Shown here one piece after another: positions 8,161 to 15,597 of a stretch of 64,000 bases of DNA. The notes beneath the pieces were generated by a model. It was not told where the DNA came from and did not search any database. It worked only from the letters and a program-made list of their open reading frames with translations. This DNA is from Catenulispora acidiphila DSM 44928 (GTDB lineage Bacteria > Actinomycetota > Actinomycetes > Streptomycetales > Catenulisporaceae): positions 7,068,001-7,132,000 of the forward strand of contig NC_013131.1 of assembly GCF_000024025.1 (NCBI RefSeq), read 5' to 3'. Position 1 is the first letter of the stretch, and each line of letters starts with the position of its first letter. The position numbers and the translations under genes were made by a program.

Positions 8161-9147
8161 TCACGCGGCGCTGGGTGCGTCCTGATACTCAGCCCGACCG
8201 CGCCCCGGATCGGCGTAGTGCCGCAAGAACAACTCCTCCAGCGTCGGCGGCCGGGTCGTCAGGGACCTGATCCCCTCCGTCCCGAGCATCACCATCAGCG
8301 CCGACAGCTGCTCGGTGTCGACGGTGCACTCCAGCCGCACTCCCCCGCCGCCTTCGCCCTTGCCTTCACCCTCGCCGGACTCCAGCTCGGTCACCCGCAC
8401 CTCATGCAGCCCCGCGAATCCGTCGAACGCACCCGGGATCCGCCCCAGCTCCGCGCTGACCAGCGTCCGGGTCAGATGCCGCAGCTCGGTCAGCGTGCCG
8501 GACTCCGCGACGCGGCCGCGGCGCACGATGCTGACGCGGTCGCAGACCTCTTCGACCTCGGACAGGATGTGGCTGGACAGCAGGACGGTGCGTCCGCGTG
8601 CCTTCTCCTCGGCCAGGCAGGTGCGGAACTCGGCTTCCATCAGGGGGTCCAGGCCGCTGGTCGGCTCGTCGAGGACCAGCAGTTCCGTCTCGGAGGCGAA
8701 GGCCGCGACCAGCATCACCTTCTGGCGGTTGCCTTTGCTGTAGGCGCGGCCCTTCTTGCCCGGGTCCAGGTCGAAGCGCTCCAACAGGTCCGCCATGCGC
8801 TTGGCGTCGGTGGTGCGGCCGCGCAGTTTGGCGAGCATCGCCAGTACTTGGCCTCCGGACAGATCCGGCCACAAAGCAACATCCCCGGGGACGTAGGCCA
8901 AGCGGCGGTGCAGGGCGACCGCGTCCTTCCAGGCATCGCGGCCGAAAAGGCGTACTTCGCCGGAGTCCGGGCGCAGGAGGCTCAGCAGGATTCTGAGGGT
9001 GGTGGACTTGCCGGCGCCGTTGGGTCCGAGCAGGCCGTGGACCTCGCCGGGTGCCACGGCCAGGTCCAAGCCGTCGAGGGCGCGGGTCGCGGCGGTCCGG
9101 CGCCCGAACGTCTTCACCAGCCCGGTGAGGGAGATCACATCCGTCAC
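8161..9147 (-). CDS. ABC transporter ATP-binding protein (exporter type, orphan)
   Basis: 328-residue ABC-2-exporter type ATPase. Walker A GPNGAGKST, signature YSKGNRQKV (a common variant of LSGGQ in drug exporters), Walker B LLVLDEPTSGLD, the switch His in LLSSHILSEVEE and a C-terminal DUF4162-like segment are present. A Gly/Glu-rich insertion (GEGEGKGEGGGG) interrupts the C-terminal domain. GTG 9147 is supported by TACGCT ending 6 nt upstream; the much longer frame to 10395 is antisense to citrate synthase. No permease gene follows: downstream is only a repeat region and the convergent histidine kinase, so the partner is elsewhere or was lost. Confidence 0.85.
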   Translation of the reverse strand: MTDVISLTGLVKTFGRRTAATRALDGLDLAVAPGEVHGLLGPNGAGKSTTLRILLSLLRPDSGEVRLFGRDAWKDAVALHRRLAYVPGDVALWPDLSGGQVLAMLAKLRGRTTDAKRMADLLERFDLDPGKKGRAYSKGNRQKVMLVAAFASETELLVLDEPTSGLDPLMEAEFRTCLAEEKARGRTVLLSSHILSEVEEVCDRVSIVRRGRVAESGTLTELRHLTRTLVSAELGRIPGAFDGFAGLHEVRVTELESGEGEGKGEGGGGVRLECTVDTEQLSALMVMLGTEGIRSLTTRPPTLEELFLRHYADPGRGRAEYQDAPSAA

Positions 9148-9247
9148 AGGGCCAGCGTACACCCCATGATCATCACATATCACCAACCGCGCCGATTGAC
9201 GCACAACGCGCGGATCACCAAGATCGGGGGTGACGACACAATCACAC

Positions 9248-9254
9248 AAGGAGG
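9248..9254 (+). promoter_or_regulatory. Strong ribosome binding site of citrate synthase
   Basis: AAGGAGG seven bases before ATG 9262 fixes the start and rejects the long read-through frame. Confidence 0.85.
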
Positions 9255-9261
9255 CACGACG

Positions 9262-10437
9262 ATGCTCGAATCCGAGCAGCCTCGCCCCACGCGGAGCGTC
9301 ACCACCGTGGAAGTTCCGCGCGGTCTGGCCGGCGTCATCGTCACCGACACGAAAGTCGGCGACGTGCGCGGTGAGGAAGGCTTCTACCACTACCGCCAGT
9401 ACAACGCGGTGGAGTTGGCGGAGAAGCGGACCCTGGAGGACGTCTGGGTCCTGATGATCGACGGCTACCTGCCGGACGCCGAGCAGCGGGCGGCCTTCAT
9501 CGCCGAGACCACCCCGCTGCGGCACGTCCCGGACAAGGTCAAGGCCCTGCTGCCGGCCATCGCCGAGGCGGTGCACGGCGAGCCGATGAACGGCCTGCGG
9601 GCGGCGCTGCCGCTGCTGGCCGGGCAGCGCGGAATGCGGCCGCTCTATGACATCGACGAGCAGACCCGGCGGGCCGACGCGCTGTTCGTCAGCGCTCTGG
9701 CGCCGACGATCCTGACGGCGGTCCACCGGCTCGGCAAGGGCCTGGAGATGGTGGAGCCGCGCGACGACCTGTCGTACGCGGCGAACTACCTCTACATGCT
9801 CACCGGCTCCGAGCCCACGGCCGAACAGGCCCGCGCGATCGAGCAGTACCTGATCTCGACCGTGGACCACGGCTTCAACAACTCCACGTTCACCGCCCGC
9901 GTCATCGCCTCCACCGGCGCCGACCTGGCCGCGGCCGTGACCGGCGCGCTGGGCTCGCTGTCCGGCCCGCTGCACGGCGGCGCGCCGTCGCGGGCACTGG
10001 ACACCCTGGACGAGATCGGCACCCCGGACAAGGCCGAGGACTGGGTCCGCGAACAGGTCGAGGCCGGCTCGCGGATCATGGGATTCGGCCATCCGGTCTA
10101 CCGCACGGACGACCCGCGCTCGATCATGCTGCGCGGCGTCGCCCAGCGGCTCGGCGGCGACCTGGTGGACTTCGCCGTGGCCGTCGAGGAGCACGTGCTC
10201 AAGGCGCTCGCCGAGCTCAAGCCCGGCCGCCAGCTCTACACCAACGTCGAGTTCTACGCCGGCGTGGTGATGGAGCTCTCCGGCGTCCCGCGCGACATGT
10301 TCACCCCGACGTTCGCCACCTCCCGCGTCATCGGCTGGTGCGCGAACATCCTGGAGCAGGCGCAGGACTCGAAGATCATCCGCCCGGCGGCGCACTACTC
10401 CGGCGTGTCGGCGCCGCAGCCGCTGCCGGAAGACTGA
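9262..10437 (+). CDS. Citrate synthase
   Basis: 391-residue citrate (or 2-methylcitrate) synthase of the short type; condenses acetyl-CoA or propionyl-CoA with oxaloacetate. Catalytic-region histidines are at H203 (VDHGFNNSTF), H238 (GPLHGGAPS) and H277 (GFGHPVYRTDDPR). The C-terminal segment reads TNVEFYAG, with Glu where the classic catalytic Asp (NVDFYSG type) is expected. ATG 9262 is fixed by a strong AAGGAGG seven bases upstream (9248-9254). The long frame from 7543 is only read-through of antisense sequence. Monocistronic by position; substrate preference cannot be read from sequence. Confidence 0.9.
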   Translation: MLESEQPRPTRSVTTVEVPRGLAGVIVTDTKVGDVRGEEGFYHYRQYNAVELAEKRTLEDVWVLMIDGYLPDAEQRAAFIAETTPLRHVPDKVKALLPAIAEAVHGEPMNGLRAALPLLAGQRGMRPLYDIDEQTRRADALFVSALAPTILTAVHRLGKGLEMVEPRDDLSYAANYLYMLTGSEPTAEQARAIEQYLISTVDHGFNNSTFTARVIASTGADLAAAVTGALGSLSGPLHGGAPSRALDTLDEIGTPDKAEDWVREQVEAGSRIMGFGHPVYRTDDPRSIMLRGVAQRLGGDLVDFAVAVEEHVLKALAELKPGRQLYTNVEFYAGVVMELSGVPRDMFTPTFATSRVIGWCANILEQAQDSKIIRPAAHYSGVSAPQPLPED

Positions 10438-10538
10438 AACCGACAGCGAGCGCCGCGAGGCACGTCAACAGCAGTAGCCAGTAAGCACCGGTCATAGTCA
10501 GGGTTCGGAATCCCCAGGGATCCGGGCCCTGATCGCGT

Positions 10539-10895
10539 TCAGGCGGACTCCTGCCACAGCTCGATCCGGTTGCCCTCCGGATCGGTCACCCAGCCGAACC
10601 GGCCGATGCCGTCCATCTCCTGCACGTCCGCCTCGACCGCCGCGCCCTTCTCGCGCAGCTGCCGCAGCATCGCGTCGAGGTCGCGGACCCGGAAGTTCAG
10701 CATCGTCTGCTGCGCGCGGGAGCCGAAGTAGCCGGTATCGGCCGCGAACGGCGCGAACACCGACGGTCCCGCCTCCTGCTGCCACTGGCCGTGCTCGTCG
10801 GTGTCCAGCCCGAGGGCGTCGCGGTACCAGGCGGCCAGGGCGGTCGGGTCGGCGGCGCGCAGGAAGTACCCGCCGATGCCAAGCACTCGTTCCAT
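10539..10895 (-). CDS. VOC-family (glyoxalase/bleomycin-resistance fold) protein
   Basis: A single 118-residue VOC domain: GIGGYFLRAADPTALAAWYRDALGL at the start and the typical closing strand WVTDPEGNRIELWQ. Members bind a metal and act as glyoxalases, dioxygenases or drug-binding proteins; the substrate cannot be told here. CAGGAT six bases before ATG 10895, with no Shine-Dalgarno, fits a leaderless transcript. Convergent with citrate synthase, separated by about 100 bp that hold no clear feature. Confidence 0.8.
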   Translation of the reverse strand: MERVLGIGGYFLRAADPTALAAWYRDALGLDTDEHGQWQQEAGPSVFAPFAADTGYFGSRAQQTMLNFRVRDLDAMLRQLREKGAAVEADVQEMDGIGRFGWVTDPEGNRIELWQESA

Positions 10896-10923
10896 GGCGC
10901 CATCCTGCCAGCCCGCGCCCGCG

Positions 10924-11304
10924 CTACCCCCGGCTTCGCCGCTTGCGCCGCCCGACGTTCACCGCCACGTTGATCACCATGATCGCGATCCACGCCATCG
11001 GCACGACCGCCGGCGTGGAGTGCGGACCGCCGCTGGTGACGGTCACCGCGGTGCCGGCGGCCAGCGAGCCGAGCGCGGTCCAGCGGGCGGTCACCGCGTC
11101 GGCGAGGTCTGACTCGTCGCGGCGCCTGGGGACCTCCGACGCCGCGCCGGCGCCGCCGGTGCGCGCCAGCACCTCCGAGTCGATGCGGCGCTGCATCCGG
11201 TCCGCCAGCGACGCCGCGATCTCCTGCTCGTAATCCGGGCCCAGCTCCTTGCGGGCCGCCAAAGCCGCCGCGATCTCCTGCGGCGTCAGCTCGTCGACAG
11301 TCAT
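10924..11304 (-). CDS. Small membrane protein of unknown function
   Basis: 126 residues. The N-terminal half is charged and helical (MTVDELTPQEIAAALAARKEL, then DYEQEIAASLADRMQRRID), ending in an Arg/Asp-rich linker. The C-terminal half carries two hydrophobic segments (about 70-88 and 97-116) and a basic tail RRKRRSRG. This architecture is common in actinobacterial integral membrane proteins without assigned function. TATCGT ends 6 nt before ATG 11304 and no ribosome site is visible, indicating a leaderless start. A palindromic CGCGACATATCG element overlaps this promoter. Confidence 0.65.
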   Translation of the reverse strand: MTVDELTPQEIAAALAARKELGPDYEQEIAASLADRMQRRIDSEVLARTGGAGAASEVPRRRDESDLADAVTARWTALGSLAAGTAVTVTSGGPHSTPAVVPMAWIAIMVINVAVNVGRRKRRSRG

Positions 11305-11306
11305 AG

Positions 11307-11323
11307 CGCGACGATATGTCGCG
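11307..11323 (-). promoter_or_regulatory. Palindromic operator candidate CGCGAC-N5-GTCGCG
   Basis: A perfect 6-bp inverted repeat, CGCGAC(GATAT)GTCGCG, lies 3 bp upstream of the start of the small membrane protein gene and overlaps its putative -10 element. It contains, in the gene's orientation, the 12-mer CGCGACATATCG that recurs in front of the DUF1707 gene. A shared repressor is inferred. Confidence 0.4.
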
Positions 11324-11354
11324 AGCAGCTCAAGGTAATCAGCCTGGCGAGTGA

Positions 11355-11389
11355 CCTCCTGGAGGATGACGGCGTCCTCATTCAGGAGG
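11355..11389. other. Imperfect hairpin in intergenic region
   Basis: CCTCCTG (11355-11361) is matched by CAGGAGG (11383-11389), with an inner GAGGA/TCCTC pair. It lies in the 237-bp gap between the small membrane protein and the AtuA-like gene, about 150 bp from the latter's start. It may be a transcript structure or an operator. The rest of the gap shows no clear feature. Confidence 0.3.
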
Positions 11390-11541
11390 ACTCGGCCTCA
11401 TCAGGGCCCTATGACGATCCGGTACGACCGGAATTCCCTCGACCTCGTTATAGGAAATCCTGCGCGCTACTGGCCCGCCAGGGGGCACCCCGCGAGTAAA
11501 GTCACGGGGAGAGCTCGGTTCACACTGCGAGGAGTCGTGAA

Positions 11542-13326
11542 GTGAACACCCAGGTCCTGCCACGCCGCCCGGTACGCATCGCGAATTCGTCCGGGTTCTA
11601 CGGCGATCGCCTGTCCGCGGCCAGGGAGATGGTGGACGGCGGTCCGATCGACGTGCTCACCGGCGACTACCTCGCCGAGCTCACCCCGCTGCTGCTGGTC
11701 AAGGCCCGCGAGCGCGGCGGCCCGGGCTATGCGCGCTCCTTCCTGGCGCAGATGAACCAGGTCCTGGCTTCCTGCCAGGAGAAGGGGATCAAGGTCGTCA
11801 CCAACGCCGGCGGCCTGGAGCCGGCCCGGCTCGCCGACGATCTCAGGGCCCTCATCGCGCATCTGGGCCTGCGCCTGAAGGTCGCCCACATCGAGGGCGA
11901 CGACCTGCTGCCGCGCGTGGCCGAGCTGCGCGCGAAGAAGGTCCCCTTCGAGAACACGGACACCGGCGAGCCGTTCTCCGACGCCGCCGAACCGGTCACC
12001 GCCCACGCCTACCTGGGCGCTTGGGGCATCGCGGCGGCGTTAGCCGGCGGCGCGGACATCGTCGTCTGCGGCCGGGTCACCGACGCCTCTCTCGTCGTGG
12101 GCCCGGCCGCTTGGTGGCACGGCTGGTCCGGCGAGGACTGGGACGCCCTGGCCGGCGCGGTCGCCGCCGGGCACGTGATCGAATGCGGCCCGCAGTGCAC
12201 CGGCGGCAACTACTCCTTCCTGGACGAACTGCCCGACACCCGCGTCCCCGGCTTCCCGATCGCCGAGGTCGCCCACGACGGCTCCGCGGTGATCACCAAG
12301 CATCCGGGAACCGGCGGCGTGGTCTCGGTCGGCACGGTCACCGCCCAGCTCGTCTACGAGATCGAGGGTGCGGCTTATACGAACCCTGACGTCACCGCGC
12401 ACTTCGACACCATCCGGCTGACCCAGCAGGCGCCGGACCGGGTGGAGATGCGCGGCGCCAAGGGCATGACCGGCCCGCACAAGCTCAAGGTCGGCTTCAA
12501 CTTCCGCGGCGGCTTCCGGAACCACGTCATCCTCGGCATCACCGGTTTGGACATAGAGGCCAAGGCGATGCTGGCCGAGGCGCAGATCTTCGACACGCTC
12601 GGCGGTCGCGGCCGCTTCGCCTCGGCGGACGTCCGGCTCCAGCGCAGCGACAAGCCCGCCGAGCAGGCGCGCACCGACGAGGAAGCCACCGCCTACCTGC
12701 ACATCACGGTCAAGGATCCCGACCCGGACAAGGTCGGGCAGGCCTTCACCAGCGCCGTGACCAGCCTGGCGCTGGCGGGCTACTCCGGGTTCCACCCCAC
12801 CGCGCCGCCCACGCGGGAGGTCGAGTACGGCGTCTACTGGCCGACCCTGATCCAGGACCGGCACGTCGACCACATCGCGGTGCTGCCCAGCGGTGAGCGC
12901 GTCGAGGTCCGACCCTGCCGCCGGCCGATGGGGACGCCGCTGCACCTGGGCGCGCCGCGTCCGCCCGAGCCGTTCTTCTCTGACGGAATGAAGCGGCTCG
13001 CTCCGCTGGGCCTGGTCTGCGGCGCCCGTTCGGGTGACAAGGGCGGCACCGCGAACGTCGGGCTGTGGACCCGCACCGACCGCGCCTTCGCCTGGCTGCG
13101 CGAGACCCTGGACGTCGACACCTTCCAGAAGCTGGTCCCGGAGTCCTGCGACCTGCGCGTGGAGCGCTTCGAGCTGGCGAACCTGCGGGCGCTGAACTTC
13201 GTCGTCTACGGCATGCTCGGGGAGGGCATGGCGTCCTCGACGCGCGCCGATCCGCAGGCCAAGGGACTCGGCGAGTTCGTCCGGTCGCGGCTGGTCATGG
13301 TCCCGGTGGAGTTTCTGAACGGCTGA
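11542..13326 (+). CDS. Acyclic terpene utilization AtuA-like protein (DUF1446)
   Basis: 594 residues in two parts: an N-terminal AtuA/DUF1446 domain (about 8-455; RIANSSGFYGDR start, NAGGLEP, AHIEGDD, VVCGRVTDASLV, GGNYSF motifs) and a C-terminal ferredoxin-like AtuA domain (about 485-592; LVCGARSGDKGGTANVGLW). In Pseudomonas citronellolis the family is needed for citronellol/geranyl-CoA catabolism, but actinobacterial homologues occur in broader acyl-CoA contexts and their reaction is unknown. GTG 11542 has GAGGAG about 9 nt upstream. No acyl-CoA carboxylase or dehydrogenase genes adjoin it, so its role here is unclear. Confidence 0.85.
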   Translation: MNTQVLPRRPVRIANSSGFYGDRLSAAREMVDGGPIDVLTGDYLAELTPLLLVKARERGGPGYARSFLAQMNQVLASCQEKGIKVVTNAGGLEPARLADDLRALIAHLGLRLKVAHIEGDDLLPRVAELRAKKVPFENTDTGEPFSDAAEPVTAHAYLGAWGIAAALAGGADIVVCGRVTDASLVVGPAAWWHGWSGEDWDALAGAVAAGHVIECGPQCTGGNYSFLDELPDTRVPGFPIAEVAHDGSAVITKHPGTGGVVSVGTVTAQLVYEIEGAAYTNPDVTAHFDTIRLTQQAPDRVEMRGAKGMTGPHKLKVGFNFRGGFRNHVILGITGLDIEAKAMLAEAQIFDTLGGRGRFASADVRLQRSDKPAEQARTDEEATAYLHITVKDPDPDKVGQAFTSAVTSLALAGYSGFHPTAPPTREVEYGVYWPTLIQDRHVDHIAVLPSGERVEVRPCRRPMGTPLHLGAPRPPEPFFSDGMKRLAPLGLVCGARSGDKGGTANVGLWTRTDRAFAWLRETLDVDTFQKLVPESCDLRVERFELANLRALNFVVYGMLGEGMASSTRADPQAKGLGEFVRSRLVMVPVEFLNG

Positions 13327-13337
13327 GGAACGCCGAC

Positions 13338-13343
13338 TAGGAT
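13338..13343 (+). promoter_or_regulatory. Putative -10 element of leaderless promoter (TAGGAT)
   Basis: Ends 7 nt before ATG 13351 of the aldo/keto reductase gene, with no ribosome site between. Confidence 0.45.
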
Positions 13344-13350
13344 CGCCGGT

Positions 13351-14301
13351 ATGCGCTATCGTCACCTCGGCAATTCCGGTCTGCTCGTCTCCGTCGTCGG
13401 TCTGGGCTGCAACAACTTCGGCGGCCGCCTGGACGTGGCCGGCACCCGCCGCGTCGTGGACGCCGCGATCGACGCCGGCATCACGCTGCTGGACACCGCC
13501 GACATGTACGGCCAGTCCAAGTCCGAGACCTTCCTCGGCGAGGTCCTGCAAGGCCGCCGGGACCAGGTGGTCCTGGCCACCAAGTTCGGACATCAGGGCT
13601 TTGACATGGGCTACCCGCCGGCGGCCGGCGCCAAGGGCGGCCGGGCCTACATCCGCCGCGCCGTGGAGGCCTCGCTCCAGCGCCTGCGCACCGACTACAT
13701 CGACCTGTACCAGCTGCACACCCCGGACCCGGCGACCCCGATCGCCGAGACCATCGCCGCCCTGGACGATCTGGTCCGCGAGGGCAAAGTCCGCTACCTG
13801 GGCAACTCCAACTTCGCCGGCTGGCAGATCGCCGAGGCGCACTATGTCGCCGAGCAGCTGAACGCCACGCCCTTCATCTCGGCGCAGAACCACTGGTCGC
13901 TCCTGGTCCGCGACGCCGAGACCGAGGTCGTCCCGGCCGCCCGCCACTTCGGCCTCGGCGTCCTGCCCTACTTCCCGCTGGCCAACGGCCTGCTGACCGG
14001 CAAGGTCCGCCGCGAGACCGGCATCCCGTCCGACGCGCGCCTGGCCGGGCGTCCCCAGTGGGTCACCGAGGACCGTCTGGACAAGGTCGAGGCATTGATC
14101 ACCTGGGCCGAGAAGAACGGCCGCAGCCTCCTGGACGTCGGCATCGCCGCGCTGGCCGCGCAGCCCGGCTGCGCCTCGGTGATCTCCGGCGCCATGTCCC
14201 CGGAGCAGGTGCAGGCCAACGCCGCCGCCGGCGACTGGGAGCCGACCGCCGAGCAGCTCGCGGAGATCGACGCGATCGTGCCGGCTCCGGCGCAGGGGTA
14301 A
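13351..14301 (+). CDS. Aldo/keto reductase
   Basis: 316-residue NADPH-dependent oxidoreductase with a TIM-barrel fold. The Asp/Tyr of the tetrad are in LLDTADMYGQS, the Lys in VLATKFGH and the His in LYQLHTPD; the cofactor-binding end ISGAMSPEQVQAN is present. TAGGAT (13338-13343) ends 7 nt before ATG 13351, indicating its own leaderless promoter despite lying only 24 bp after the AtuA-like gene. Substrate unknown. Confidence 0.92.
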   Translation: MRYRHLGNSGLLVSVVGLGCNNFGGRLDVAGTRRVVDAAIDAGITLLDTADMYGQSKSETFLGEVLQGRRDQVVLATKFGHQGFDMGYPPAAGAKGGRAYIRRAVEASLQRLRTDYIDLYQLHTPDPATPIAETIAALDDLVREGKVRYLGNSNFAGWQIAEAHYVAEQLNATPFISAQNHWSLLVRDAETEVVPAARHFGLGVLPYFPLANGLLTGKVRRETGIPSDARLAGRPQWVTEDRLDKVEALITWAEKNGRSLLDVGIAALAAQPGCASVISGAMSPEQVQANAAAGDWEPTAEQLAEIDAIVPAPAQG

Positions 14302-14490
14302 CGGCAGACCCAGGCGCGGCGAGTCAGCCCGCTGATAGACCCCGCACCGGCAGCAGCATCGCGACTTCCCCTCCGACACCCCGCCGCCCCCTGGCGTTCC
14401 CTCCCCATTCAGCCGTTTCGCGGGTGAGCGCCAAGTACCAGGGGTAGGTTCCTCCGGAATCAGGTGCGGGTCCGGCAGAGGGAGGAGCGG

Positions 14491-15597
14491 ATGGATACCA
14501 GCGTCGCGGTGCGGGGCAGCGGCATCACGAAGACATTCGGTGACGTCGTCGCGCTCGATCACGTCGATGTGAGCATCGCGCGAGGGCAGATCCACGGCTT
14601 GGTCGGCCCGAACGGCGCGGGCAAGACCACGCTGCTCGGCCTGCTGCTGGGCCTCGCCGTCGCGGACCAGGGGACTTTGGAGATCTTCGGCGCTCCGGTG
14701 GGGCGCACGCTGGCGGCTCCGGACGGGGTCTCAGGGTTCGTGGACGGTCCGGGCTTGTACCCGACGCTCACCGCCAAGCAGAACCTCGCCGCGCTCGTCG
14801 CGCTGCGGCACCGGGACGCGCCGAGCACCGGCGTCGACGAAGCGCTGCACGAGGTCGGGCTGACCGAGGTCGCCGACGACAAGGTGCGCGGCTTCTCCCT
14901 GGGCATGCGCCAGCGGCTGGGACTGGCCGCCGCGCTGCTGACCAAGCCGCGGCTGCTGGTCCTGGACGAGCCCGCCAACGGTCTGGACCCGGCGGGCAAG
15001 AAGCACGTCCACGGCGTCCTGAACCGCCTGGTCGCGGGCGGCGCCACGGTCATCCTGTCCAGCCACCGCATGGACGACCTGGAAGCCCTGTGCTCGGAGG
15101 TCACCATCCTGTCCACCGGACGCGTGGTCTTCTCCGGCCCGCTGCACAAGCTCTCCGACGAGAACCGCGAACTGGACTACCGGCTGCGCGTCTCGAACGC
15201 CGCCGACGCGCGCACCGTCGCCGACGGGATGCCCGGCATCCACATCGTCGAGGGCTCCGACGCCGTCGCGCGCGCCGACGCCGAGGCGATCGTGGTCCGC
15301 GGCAAGGTGGCGGCCATGGACGAGCTCGTGGCCCGGATCGTGCGCGCGGACATCGCGCTGCGCGAGCTGGCGCCGGTCGTCTCGCCGCTGGAGGCGGCGT
15401 TCCTGGCGCTCACCGAGCAGACCGACGGCGAGGCATCGGTCCCGGCGTCCGGCCAGAGCGCCGGCCGAAGCCCGGATCAGCATTCTGATGCCGCCGTGAA
15501 ACCGAGCGCCGGCCAGAGCGCTGACCCGATCCCTGGTCAGCCCACTGATACCGCCGTGAAACCGAGCACCGACCAGCCGCAGGAGGCCGCCCGATGA
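14491..15597 (+). CDS. ABC-2 type transporter ATP-binding protein with repetitive C-terminal tail
   Basis: 368 residues. Walker A GPNGAGKTT, signature FSLGMRQRLGLA, Walker B LLVLDEPANGLD and ILSSHRMDDLE are intact. After the ATPase and C-terminal domain (to about residue 310) comes a roughly 60-residue low-complexity tail of repeated SAGQSA..AVKPS units. ATG 14491 has GGAGGAG four bases upstream. Its stop overlaps the permease start by 4 nt (ATGA), so the pair is translationally coupled. The 189-bp gap before it contains TAGGTT near 14447 as a possible -10 element. The exported substrate is unknown. Confidence 0.88.
   Translation: MDTSVAVRGSGITKTFGDVVALDHVDVSIARGQIHGLVGPNGAGKTTLLGLLLGLAVADQGTLEIFGAPVGRTLAAPDGVSGFVDGPGLYPTLTAKQNLAALVALRHRDAPSTGVDEALHEVGLTEVADDKVRGFSLGMRQRLGLAAALLTKPRLLVLDEPANGLDPAGKKHVHGVLNRLVAGGATVILSSHRMDDLEALCSEVTILSTGRVVFSGPLHKLSDENRELDYRLRVSNAADARTVADGMPGIHIVEGSDAVARADAEAIVVRGKVAAMDELVARIVRADIALRELAPVVSPLEAAFLALTEQTDGEASVPASGQSAGRSPDQHSDAAVKPSAGQSADPIPGQPTDTAVKPSTDQPQEAAR
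15460..15582 (+). repeat. Two-and-a-half-copy coding repeat in ABC ATPase tail
   Basis: Two copies of a roughly 60-bp unit, each beginning near CCGGCCAGAGCGC and ending GCCGTGAAACCGAGC, plus a partial third, encode the SAGQS..AVKPS tail. The repeats keep frame and end just before the coupled permease start. Confidence 0.75.

Noticed and set aside
7952-8185. 77-codon frame in the repeat region
   Set aside because: The peptide is only Pro/Arg repeat translated from the direct repeats, with no start signal.
7543-9261. N-terminal extension of citrate synthase (frame open from 7543)
   Set aside because: It runs out of frame through the histidine kinase, the repeat region and antisense to the ABC ATPase. 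The strong ribosome site at 9248-9254 fixes the start at 9262.
9148-10395. N-terminal extension of the orphan ABC ATPase
   Set aside because: Antisense to citrate synthase; the ATPase domain begins right after GTG 9147, which has a promoter-like TACGCT at the right spacing.
12040-14595. 851-codon open frame on the minus strand
   Set aside because: It lies antisense to the AtuA-like and aldo/keto reductase genes, which have clear family motifs. It is a high-GC shadow frame with no recognisable domain.
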